The position numbers and the translations under genes are program-made. A DNA stretch of 6,086 nt, from positions 1 to 6,086 of the forward strand of contig JAFARM010000251.1 in the NCBI GenBank assembly GCA_019245455.1. Direction: 5' to 3'. How positions within the stretch are numbered: the stretch's first letter is position 1; every line of letters begins with the position of its first letter. The DNA comes from Sphingomonadaceae bacterium. Its GTDB lineage: Bacteria; Pseudomonadota; Alphaproteobacteria; Sphingomonadales; Sphingomonadaceae. Shown here piece by piece: positions 1 through 5,665 of the stretch. The notes beneath the pieces were generated by a model. It made no database searches and was not told the origin of the DNA. It saw nothing but the letters and a program-made list of their open reading frames with translations.

Positions 1-2
1 CC

Positions 3-739
3 AGCGTGCTCGACGATCCCGCGTGGCTCGACAGGCTGGAGAAGGGCAAGAAGGACCACGCGAAGGCGCGGACCGCGTGGCAGTCGGAGGTCGATACGAT
101 CACTCGCCAGAACGCGGTCTATGATGCGGCGGTCGCCAAGCTCCAGGAGCGCATAGAGGCGACCGTCGCCGCGGAAGCCGGCGCGGTCGCGCGCCAGCAC
201 GAGGCGCGTCTCGCTTTTGCCAATGCCGCCCATGCTTCGCTGGTCGACGAGCTGAGGTCGCGGTTCACGGACCTCTATCGCGACGTGATCGGCCCGTTGG
301 AGGCGTTCATCGCCTTCCGCGACCCGGCGACCGGCGGCGGGGTGCGGTGGGAGGGCGTATATGGCCCGGCGGGCGTCCAAATCGACGACGCGGAAGCCAG
401 CGCCTATCTCAAGTGGGAGTATGCCGGCTCCGGGCGCGCGACGATCGGCATTTACCCCGGCCCGGTGACGAAAAGCATCGGGCTCTTGGAGTTGCGCAAG
501 GCGCTGATTGCATCCTTCGTCGAACGCGCGACGACGGGGCCGGCAGACACCGAAGGGCTAGAGGCTCCGCGACCGGCACTAGGCGGTCGCAACGCGGTGG
601 CCGCTGGGCAAGGCGACGCTTCGCGGACGCTCGGACTATCGCCCCCAAACGTCGCCTCTTCGGCCATCCGCCGAGCCCGAGTCGAAGGGATTGGCCGCGT
701 CGGGCGAGCATTCTTCACCGGCGTCCTAGGAGCATCTGA
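3..739 (+). CDS. Phage protein of unknown function, 5' partial, 3' end frame uncertain (gene A)
   Basis: I do not recognise this protein. Reading from base 3, the first ~180 residues look like real coding sequence, with G/C-rich third positions. They form a long, helical, Ala/Glu/Arg-rich, probably coiled-coil segment (to about residue 85, counting the GTG at 6 as residue 1). An R-F-x3-Y-x5-P motif follows (R86, F87, Y91, P97), then a more beta-like region (about 110-160). Its helical part matches gene C at 1386-2090, whose corresponding Trp is residue 85, so roughly 78 residues are probably missing to the left and the GTG at 6 is unlikely to be the true start. The end is unclear. This frame has no stop until 1242-1244, deep inside the next gene. 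Another frame closes with TAG at 727-729, and the -1 frame closes with TGA at 737-739. I set the end at 739 as the outer plausible limit. A frameshift, programmed or an error, is inferred. Confidence 0.6.
644..650 (+). other. Candidate -1 ribosomal slippery heptamer CCCAAAC
   Basis: In the reading frame of gene A the codons here are CCC-CCA-AAC, so the heptamer is phased C CCA AAC. This is the canonical X XXY YYZ arrangement for -1 slippage. A slip would add 29 codons and stop at TGA 737-739, two bases before the ATG of the next gene. The added tail would be very Arg-rich, which weakens the case. Frameshifting itself is inference. Confidence 0.3.
728..732 (+). promoter_or_regulatory. Ribosome binding site of gene B
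   Basis: AGGAG lies nine bases before the ATG at 742 and fixes that start. It overlaps the TAG at 727-729, which closes the frame two bases into this site, as expected where one gene ends and the next begins. Confidence 0.7.
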
Positions 740-741
740 TC

Positions 742-1389
742 ATGGGTCCGTTGACGGCGGCGCGACTGTTCGTCGCCACCAAGCTGGCGCACCTTCTGGG
801 CTTCGCACCGCCCGCAACAAAAGGGCAGAGCGGGGCAACGGGTCGCCGAACAACAGGGGTGGGCAACCGCCTGCGCCAGCTCGCGCAGTACCGGCCGAAG
901 GCGCTTCGCGTCACCTCGACCAGCGTCCCCGCGCGAAGCGCGACCCTGCCCCTCTCGGCGGCCCGGCCGCAGCGCGGCGCGGCCGTCGCGGGGTTGAAGG
1001 CGTGCAGTGCCGGCGAGCAGCCGCCGCGCGCTCGAAACGCGCCGCTTGCGCCATCCGCGCCAGGCATCGCGACGCTGGCGAGGCACCAGCCGGCCGCCGA
1101 CGCTGCCCTCTTATCGGCATGGGAGGCCGAGAAGGCATCTCGAGACGCTGCGCCGTCGCCAGTGACCGAAGAAGCACGCACGGCCGTGATGACCTCACTC
1201 CTGCCCTACCTGGGCAAGCACCAGTGGGCAACGGATGCGCTTGACCGCCTGATCTCGGCGGGGCCGTTCGGCCATCTTCGCCGGTCGCGGCCGTACCAAC
1301 CGCCGGTCGCCCCCGCCGCCGACGGCGACGACAATGACGACGGCGACGACGATCTGACCTCCCCATTCCGCAATCGACCGAAAGGATGA
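742..1389 (+). CDS. Hypothetical phage protein with acidic C-terminal run (gene B)
   Basis: A 215-residue protein I do not recognise. The ATG at 742 has a good Shine-Dalgarno. The first ~110 residues are low in complexity, rich in Ala, Pro, Arg and Thr, and start with a short amphipathic or hydrophobic stretch (roughly residues 4-24) that is not a clear signal peptide. A more ordinary helical part follows (about 122-175, including an LLSAWEAEK segment and a TSLLPYLGKHQW segment). Residues 194-204 are almost entirely Asp, Gly and Asn and contain a DxNxDGxxD pattern (D196, N198, D200, G201, D204). The stop overlaps the start of gene C as ATGA, which suggests translational coupling. An alternative frame reading through this region from the left is Arg-rich and looks like a shadow. 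Position suggests a minor tail or assembly role, by inference only. Confidence 0.75.
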   Translation: MGPLTAARLFVATKLAHLLGFAPPATKGQSGATGRRTTGVGNRLRQLAQYRPKALRVTSTSVPARSATLPLSAARPQRGAAVAGLKACSAGEQPPRARNAPLAPSAPGIATLARHQPAADAALLSAWEAEKASRDAAPSPVTEEARTAVMTSLLPYLGKHQWATDALDRLISAGPFGHLRRSRPYQPPVAPAADGDDNDDGDDDLTSPFRNRPKG

Positions 1390-2090
1390 GCACCTTGATC
1401 TACATTCTCGACCCGGAAGCGCGCGACCGCGTGGCGGCGCTCTATGCTCACGTCGGCGAGATCGTCGTGCTCATGGACGCGCACGCGGCTGAGGCAGCGA
1501 ACATCGCTGGCCGTCGCGGGGCGCTGGCGGAGCTGCTCGACGCGACCGACCAGGCGAAGCCGGATGAGACGGTCAACGCCGCGGACGACCTCGCCGTCGC
1601 GCTCGCCGCCGATCCCAGCGTCGTGACGCGCAAGGGTTGGCTGGCACGCTTGAAGATCGGCCAGGCGACCGTCGCCGAAAGCCTTGCCGAGTGGCGCGGA
1701 CGCCGCGACGTGCTCGTCAGGGCCATCGCGAAGGTCGAAGGCGAGGCCGCACAGAATGCGGAAGCAGTCGCGCAGCTCGAGGAGAGCCGGGTCGCGGCAT
1801 GGGATGCGTTCTCGCTCGCGGCACGCGAGGCGATCGGTGCCGAAATCGTCGAGCGTTTCAGCGCCTTCTATGACGAGGCGTTCGCCCCGTTCGTAGCGCT
1901 ATGGGCGATGGAGCGGACGCGCGCACCAGGACAGGTCAACTTCACTCCCGAGAGCACGCTTCTCGTCGACCGGCTCCGCGAAAACCGGGCGACCGGCGGC
2001 TACATCGCGGATTGGGAGCGGTTGTTTCCGAAGCCGGCCGAGACGCACCCGGCGGCAATCGAGGCGTTCTGCGCATGGCTCTCGGCATGA
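1386..2090 (+). CDS. Hypothetical helical phage tail-module protein, paralogue of gene A (gene C)
   Basis: A 234-residue, Ala/Glu-rich, predominantly helical protein without recognisable catalytic motifs, signal peptide or membrane segment. The ATG overlaps the gene B stop (ATGA, 1386-1389) and has a GAAAGGA ribosome site directly upstream. Residues 85-175 resemble gene A: W85-L-x-R88-L-x-x-G92, W103, then R157-F158, Y162 and P168. The corresponding residues in A are W7, R10, G14, W25, R86-F87, Y91 and P97. The spacing is identical apart from seven residues, one heptad, which would fit a shortened coiled coil. The C-terminus (about 180-234) differs from A. The stop overlaps the likely start of the baseplate hub gene, again as ATGA. 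This position next to hub and tape-measure genes suggests a tail structural or assembly part; the exact role is unknown. Confidence 0.8.
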   Translation: MSTLIYILDPEARDRVAALYAHVGEIVVLMDAHAAEAANIAGRRGALAELLDATDQAKPDETVNAADDLAVALAADPSVVTRKGWLARLKIGQATVAESLAEWRGRRDVLVRAIAKVEGEAAQNAEAVAQLEESRVAAWDAFSLAAREAIGAEIVERFSAFYDEAFAPFVALWAMERTRAPGQVNFTPESTLLVDRLRENRATGGYIADWERLFPKPAETHPAAIEAFCAWLSA

Positions 2091-3214
2091 GCGCGGCTCC
2101 CATGGCGGCGGGAGCGCCGGGGACGGCCGACGAGGTCACCCTGTCAGTCGGCGGCAACACCATCGGGGGGTGGACCGACGTCGAGATCACGCGCGGCGCT
2201 GAGCACGCGCCGAACACCTTCGACGTCGGCTTGACCGCGCTCGGCCCCGACGGCGCGGTCACGGTCGCGCGGGCGGGCGACGCTTGTACGGTCGCGATCG
2301 GCGGCGACACGGTGGTCACCGGCTATGTCGACCGCGACGTGAATGAAGGTGACGCCGCATCGCACCGTTTGCGCATCATCGGCCGGGGAAAGTGCGCCGA
2401 CCTGGTCGACTGCTCGGCGGAGCTGCCGAACGGGCAGGTCAGGGCCACAAGCGTGGTCGACCTCGCTATGCAGCTAGCGAAGCCCTATGGGATCGTTGTC
2501 GTTCTCGCCGCGGACACGGACGTCGGTCCGGCGGTGCCGGACACGAACCTCAATTTCGGCGAGACGCCTTACGATCTGATCGCCGGACTATCGCGCGCCG
2601 CGGGAGTGCTCGCCTATGAGAATGCCGGCGGTGACCTAGTCATTTCGACTGTCGGCAAAGTGAAGGCGGCGTCGGGTGCGGCCTACGGCCAGAACGTGCA
2701 GGCATGGTCGACCGTCAACGCGATGGACGAGCGCTATCAGACCTACGTCTGCACCCATAGTTCGATCGAGATATTGGGCGATGTTAGCGACGCCGGGTTC
2801 TTTTACGGCGAGCAGACGGACCCCGAGGTCAAGCGGCACCGCAAGCTCTTCATCGTGCAGCATGACGTCGCCGGGGCGGAAGGGGCCTTCGAGTTCACAA
2901 AGCGCAGGGCGATCTGGGAAGCAGCGCGGCGGCAGGGGCGGGGCACGCAGGTGCGCGTGACGGTCGATAGCTGGCGGGACAGCGCCGGCCGGCTGTGGGA
3001 GCCGAACACCCTCGTCCCGGTGGACGTGCCCGGCCTGCGGCTCGCCGAGAAGCTCCTGGTGCTATCGTCCGTCACCTACCGCCGCGACGACGCCGGCGGG
3101 ACGACTGCGGACCTGTTCCTCATGCCTTCGGCGGCGTTCACGCCCGAGCCGATCGTCGTCCAGCCGATCAACACGACGACGGACCGTGGCCAGCTGCTTC
3201 CCCTCAATCCCTGA
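2087..3214 (+). CDS. Baseplate hub protein, Mu gp44 (P) / late control gene D-like
   Basis: A 375-residue protein resembling the phage Mu gp44 baseplate hub, which trims the tail tube and joins it to the central spike of contractile tails. Family-like features in order are: an N-terminal beta domain with a VTLSVGG-x4-GWTDVEITRG segment (about 17-37); a GDTVVTGYVD segment (about 73-82); GRGKCADLVDC (C103 and C109); a KPYGI segment; and a C-terminal domain with W277-E, W296, and LWEPN at 303-307, then a LLVLSSVTYRRDDAGG strand region. The length matches the Mu protein. I chose the ATG at 2087 because it overlaps the upstream stop (ATGA) and lies just before the conserved domain. ATG at 2075 or 2102 is possible; none has a strong ribosome site, so coupling to gene C is likely. 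The identification rests on remembered family resemblance, not a search. Confidence 0.85.
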   Translation: MSAAPMAAGAPGTADEVTLSVGGNTIGGWTDVEITRGAEHAPNTFDVGLTALGPDGAVTVARAGDACTVAIGGDTVVTGYVDRDVNEGDAASHRLRIIGRGKCADLVDCSAELPNGQVRATSVVDLAMQLAKPYGIVVVLAADTDVGPAVPDTNLNFGETPYDLIAGLSRAAGVLAYENAGGDLVISTVGKVKAASGAAYGQNVQAWSTVNAMDERYQTYVCTHSSIEILGDVSDAGFFYGEQTDPEVKRHRKLFIVQHDVAGAEGAFEFTKRRAIWEAARRQGRGTQVRVTVDSWRDSAGRLWEPNTLVPVDVPGLRLAEKLLVLSSVTYRRDDAGGTTADLFLMPSAAFTPEPIVVQPINTTTDRGQLLPLNP

Positions 3215-3225
3215 TCATCGCCGGT

Positions 3226-3233
3226 AAGGGGAG
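3226..3233 (+). promoter_or_regulatory. Ribosome binding site of the tape-measure gene
   Basis: AAGGGGAG lies six bases before the ATG at 3240, in the 25-base gap after the hub gene stop. It is the strongest site in the left half of the window and fits a gene translated independently of its upstream neighbour. Confidence 0.7.
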
Positions 3234-3239
3234 TAGACC

Positions 3240-4958
3240 ATGGCCGAGACACGCGTTGCCGTATCGATCATCGCTAACGACAAGACCGCGAAGGGCGTCA
3301 TCAGCGCCCAGCGCAACCTGGATAAGCTGGCGAAGAGCGCCGGCGACGCCGCCGGCGGCGTCGACAGGCTCGGGACGTCGCGCGGGCAAGGCGTACTCAA
3401 ATCTATGGCGCGGACCTTTAGCGTCGTCGAGAAGGCGTCGGACCGGGCGTTCGGCGGCTCCTCGCCGCTTACCGGTGCGATCGGCAGACTCGGCGTCATC
3501 AAGTCGGCGTCGGCGGCCGTCGGCGAGGGCTTGGGAGAGGCGGGCGTTGGTGCTGGCATTCTCAGCCGCGCCCTTGCCGCCGCCGGTACTGCCGCTGCGG
3601 CGGCCGCGGCAACGATCGCCGTGGTGGCGGCGGAGGGGTTCAAGCTCGACGGAAAGTTCACGAAGTCGACCGCCGCGCTCGGCCGTCTGTCCAACATGCT
3701 CGGCGTCTCGACCAAGGACCTGCAGGAGTTTCAGGGGGCGGGGGAGCGCGTCGGCGTTGGCAAGGACGCTGTCACACAGAGCGTCGCGACCGCAAGTCAG
3801 ACGATCTACGACGCCGTGCGCGGCAAGAATGGCGAAGCTCAGGCGATGCTCGGCTACCTTGGCATCAAGGCTCGCCGAAACCGCGACGGCTCGCTCGACA
3901 AGACGGGCATGATGTTCGACATCATGGATGCGGCGGCGAAGCAACAGTCTGCCGACGCCAAGCGCCAAGTGCTCGACACGTTCGGCATGGGCGGATCGGC
4001 CTTCCCGCTATTCAGCCAAGGCTCGCGGGCGGTCCGCGCCGATATGGCCGACGTCGCGGTGAACGGCGTCGTCCAGGATCCTTCCACGATCGCAATGGCG
4101 ACCCGGCGCGCGCGCACAGACGTGCTCCGGTCGCAGCTCGACGCTCGCCGCGCAGCCCGGCACGACGCGAAAGTCATGATGCGCTGGGCAGGCGTGAAGG
4201 ACGAGCTCACCTCGCTCGATAGGACGCTGAGCGACTTGGGGGAGGGAAAGACGACGATCGGCCAAGCGGTCGCGACGGTGACCGGGGGAGTGAACGGCGA
4301 GGGCGTCATCAACGCCGCTAGAGCAGGAACCGGCCAACTCGTCTCCTCGCTGGCGGCGGGAGGCAGTCGGATCGTCGCCGCCGGTAGAGGGGTAATCAGC
4401 GGTGCGCGCGGCCTCATGGCGACCAACACCGGGCAGCGCTTCCGTAACCGCTTCCTCGAGCTTGGCTTGCCCGCGCCAGCCGCCGCCGGCCTTGCCGCGA
4501 ATATCGTCGCTGAAAGCAGGGGGCGGTTCAACATTCACCAGAGCGGCGGCGGACCCGGATATGGGCTGGCGCAGTGGGAGAAGCCCCGGCAGCGGGATTT
4601 CGCGGCATGGGCCGGGCATGGCATCGAGCAGTCGACCGAAGACGAGCAGATCGCCTTCATCATGCACGAGCTGTTCGGCACGGGCGGCCGCTATGGGGGC
4701 GTCGGCCGGCGGCTGCTCAGCGCCCAATCGGCCAAAGAGGCGGGCGAGCTGCTTTCGAGGTACTATGAAGGGCCGAAAGACACAGAGGGACAAGCTCGCT
4801 ACCGCAGCGGGCTCGCCGACAATATCGACCGTGCTGGCGGCCGCGACCAGCCGCTTCGCATCGTCCTAGAGGTTCACGGGATGCCCGCCGGCGCGGGGAT
4901 CAAGGCGAAGTCGGGCCAGGCGGTCGCCATCGCGCACGCTATGCCTTCTCACATGTAG
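3240..4958 (+). CDS. Short tail tape-measure-like protein with C-terminal phage tail lysozyme domain
   Basis: A 572-residue protein. The N-terminus (about 5-45) has the NDKTAKG...NLDKLAKSAG style common at the start of phage tail tape measure proteins. A strongly Ala-rich hydrophobic stretch follows (about 108-133), which could insert in a membrane after ejection. The middle is helical. Residues ~403-530 resemble the phage tail lysozyme family (PF18013): a FLELGLPAPAAAGLAANIVAES segment region with the likely catalytic Glu at 425, then PGYGLAQWE (Y441, Q445, W446), an IAFIMHELFG segment, and YYEGP near the end. Such domains cut peptidoglycan locally as the tail enters the cell. Tape measures set tail length; 572 residues is short for one and implies a short tail, or that the protein is mainly a tail lysin. 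It lies just after the hub gene. The lysozyme domain is more certain than the tape-measure role. Confidence 0.8.
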   Translation: MAETRVAVSIIANDKTAKGVISAQRNLDKLAKSAGDAAGGVDRLGTSRGQGVLKSMARTFSVVEKASDRAFGGSSPLTGAIGRLGVIKSASAAVGEGLGEAGVGAGILSRALAAAGTAAAAAAATIAVVAAEGFKLDGKFTKSTAALGRLSNMLGVSTKDLQEFQGAGERVGVGKDAVTQSVATASQTIYDAVRGKNGEAQAMLGYLGIKARRNRDGSLDKTGMMFDIMDAAAKQQSADAKRQVLDTFGMGGSAFPLFSQGSRAVRADMADVAVNGVVQDPSTIAMATRRARTDVLRSQLDARRAARHDAKVMMRWAGVKDELTSLDRTLSDLGEGKTTIGQAVATVTGGVNGEGVINAARAGTGQLVSSLAAGGSRIVAAGRGVISGARGLMATNTGQRFRNRFLELGLPAPAAAGLAANIVAESRGRFNIHQSGGGPGYGLAQWEKPRQRDFAAWAGHGIEQSTEDEQIAFIMHELFGTGGRYGGVGRRLLSAQSAKEAGELLSRYYEGPKDTEGQARYRSGLADNIDRAGGRDQPLRIVLEVHGMPAGAGIKAKSGQAVAIAHAMPSHM

Positions 4959-4962
4959 GGCG

Positions 4963-4999
4963 GCCGGATCGACCGGTTGCGAGCAGTCGCTCGATCGGC
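4963..4999 (+). repeat. Inverted-repeat cluster after the tape-measure gene
   Basis: GCCGGATCGA (4963-4972) can pair with TCGATCGGC (4991-4999) with one bulged G. Inside, CGAGC (4980-4984) pairs with GCTCG (4989-4993) over an AGTC loop. The two stems share three bases, so they compete or form a trimmed nested fold. It begins four bases after the stop codon. Function is unknown. Confidence 0.35.
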
Positions 5000-5008
5000 G
5001 TGCCACAA

Positions 5009-5034
5009 CGGCCGGGGCGAGCGCCGGTCGCTTT
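5009..5034 (+). terminator. Weak candidate terminator hairpin
   Basis: CGGCCGG (5009-5015) pairs with CCGGTCG (5024-5030), seven pairs including one G-U, over an eight-base loop, followed by CTTT. The T run is too short for a strong intrinsic terminator. It could give partial termination or mRNA end protection between the tape-measure gene and the small gene at 5074. Confidence 0.25.
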
Positions 5035-5059
5035 AGGGCGAGCGGCATGCCCTTTATTC

Positions 5060-5065
5060 GAGGAG
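5060..5065 (+). promoter_or_regulatory. Ribosome binding site deciding the start at 5074
   Basis: GAGGAG lies eight bases before the ATG at 5074. An earlier in-frame ATG at 5047 would run through this site and has no comparable site of its own, so 5074 is preferred. Confidence 0.75.
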
Positions 5066-5073
5066 AGAACATC

Positions 5074-5328
5074 ATGTTCGTCGAAATGCACCCGAGCAAC
5101 GAGCCGGGGGTTGTCCGCTTCAACGTCGCGACAATCGCCTACTTCCGCAGTTACGCCAGCGGCAAGTCGACAGTGCTCTATTTCGGTGGCGGTGGCATGT
5201 TTCACGTTGCCGAGCCGCCGGACGTTGTCGGCGAGCTGCTCGTAGCGGCGGCGCAGGGGCCCGTCGGCAGCGTGCTGACCTCAGATTGGGAGCAGGCCGC
5301 ACCGGCCGTTGCGGGCCAGCCGAGCTGA
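5074..5328 (+). CDS. Small protein of unknown function (84 aa), possibly a FlbD-like small beta fold
   Basis: An 84-residue protein. Residues ~13-55 have the rhythm of a small beta domain: a VRFNVATIAYFRSY strand pair, a GKSTVLYFGGGGMFHV hairpin, then an EPPDVVGELL helix. This pattern (residues lining up as 'value at position X, Gly-rich turn, hydrophobic strand, then a D/E-x-V-x-E-L helix') resembles small FlbD-like proteins found in flagellar operons and many phages. That comparison is by eye and tentative. The last ~25 residues (from QGPVGSV) are probably disordered. There is no signal peptide or membrane segment. It follows the tape-measure gene after a 115-base gap containing hairpins and is itself followed by a very strong hairpin, so it may be controlled separately from the tail genes. 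No function is assigned. Confidence 0.7.
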   Translation: MFVEMHPSNEPGVVRFNVATIAYFRSYASGKSTVLYFGGGGMFHVAEPPDVVGELLVAAAQGPVGSVLTSDWEQAAPAVAGQPS

Positions 5329-5339
5329 CGCGGGCGAGG

Positions 5340-5381
5340 GAGCGCGCGCCTGGGGGCGCGCGCCACCCCAGGCGCACGCTC
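5340..5381 (+). repeat. Strong GC hairpin with a competing alternative hairpin
   Basis: GAGCG-C-GCGCCTGGGG (5340-5355) pairs with CCCCAGGCGC-A-CGCTC (5366-5381): fifteen pairs with one C/A mismatch and a ten-base loop. An alternative nine-pair hairpin, GCGCGCGCC (5342-5350) with GGCGCGCGC (5355-5363) and loop TGGG, uses the same bases, so the two exclude each other. It starts 12 bases after the stop of the 84-aa gene and ends 48 bases before the ATG of the next gene. No T run follows, so it is not a standard intrinsic terminator. Confidence 0.7.
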
Positions 5382-5429
5382 GCCGATCTTGCGCGCCGCG
5401 CAACCGAAATCAATCGAAGGGGGTCGGCC

Positions 5430-5663
5430 ATGGACGCTAACCCTGCCGCGCCCGGCCGCAAGTCCAAGCAACGCGGGCGTCGCGATGCGAGTGCGCCGAG
5501 CGCGAAGGCGGTCGCCGAAGGTGTCGAAGCCGCTTCGCAAGATGCAGCTGGCGCCGCTGCGACCTTTGAAGAGCCGTATGTGCCGGCGGCCACCCTTGAG
5601 CGGCTGAGACGCGCCGCCGCACTCGGGATGGCACTGCCGGCCGAGCCGACGAGGGGGAGGTAG
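5430..5663 (+). CDS. Hypothetical small protein (77 aa)
   Basis: A 77-residue protein I do not recognise. I chose the ATG at 5430 because AAGGGGG (5417-5423) lies six bases upstream. The open frame extends further left, but that part covers the hairpin and the end of the previous gene. The N-terminal third is basic (GRKSKQRGRR segment at about 9-18), the middle is Ala-rich and helical, and the C-terminus has a PAATLERLRRAAALGM helix. A basic, probably unfolded start plus a short helix could bind nucleic acid or a partner protein, but nothing specific supports that. Its stop lies two bases before the TTG start of the phosphatase gene, and the ribosome site of that gene sits inside its last codons, so the two are probably translated together. 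Confidence 0.55.
   Translation: MDANPAAPGRKSKQRGRRDASAPSAKAVAEGVEAASQDAAGAAATFEEPYVPAATLERLRRAAALGMALPAEPTRGR
5653..5660 (+). promoter_or_regulatory. Ribosome binding site deciding a TTG start
   Basis: GGGGGAGG lies five bases before TTG at 5666. No ATG or GTG is available near the start of the phosphatase fold, and the DLDGT motif begins five codons after this TTG, so this site decides a non-standard start. Confidence 0.75.
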
Positions 5664-5665
5664 CC

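Noticed and set aside
742..1244. Continuation of the gene A frame as a 412-residue protein
   Set aside because: After about 742 the translation is dominated by Arg, Ala and Gly with Pro, the usual look of an off-frame reading of GC-rich coding sequence, and it overlaps gene B, which has a good ribosome site and ATGA coupling to gene C.
1901..2086. Longer N-terminus for the hub protein starting at 1901
   Set aside because: It lies inside gene C in another frame, encodes an Arg-rich, low-quality stretch, and the hub family similarity starts only after 2087.
3204..3968. Long minus-strand open frame opposite the tape-measure gene
   Set aside because: It is a complement-strand shadow of GC-rich coding DNA, Arg-rich, with no recognisable motif, and the + strand protein there is clearly coherent.
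4008..4793. Minus-strand open frame opposite the lysozyme domain
   Set aside because: The + strand carries a recognisable lysozyme domain; the antisense reading has no family features.
5047..5073. Earlier ATG start for the 84-residue protein
   Set aside because: The added nine codons cover the GAGGAG ribosome site of the start at 5074.
5340..5385. Intrinsic terminator at the strong hairpin
   Set aside because: No T run follows the stem on the + strand, and the preceding bases give no A/T-rich signal for the minus strand either.
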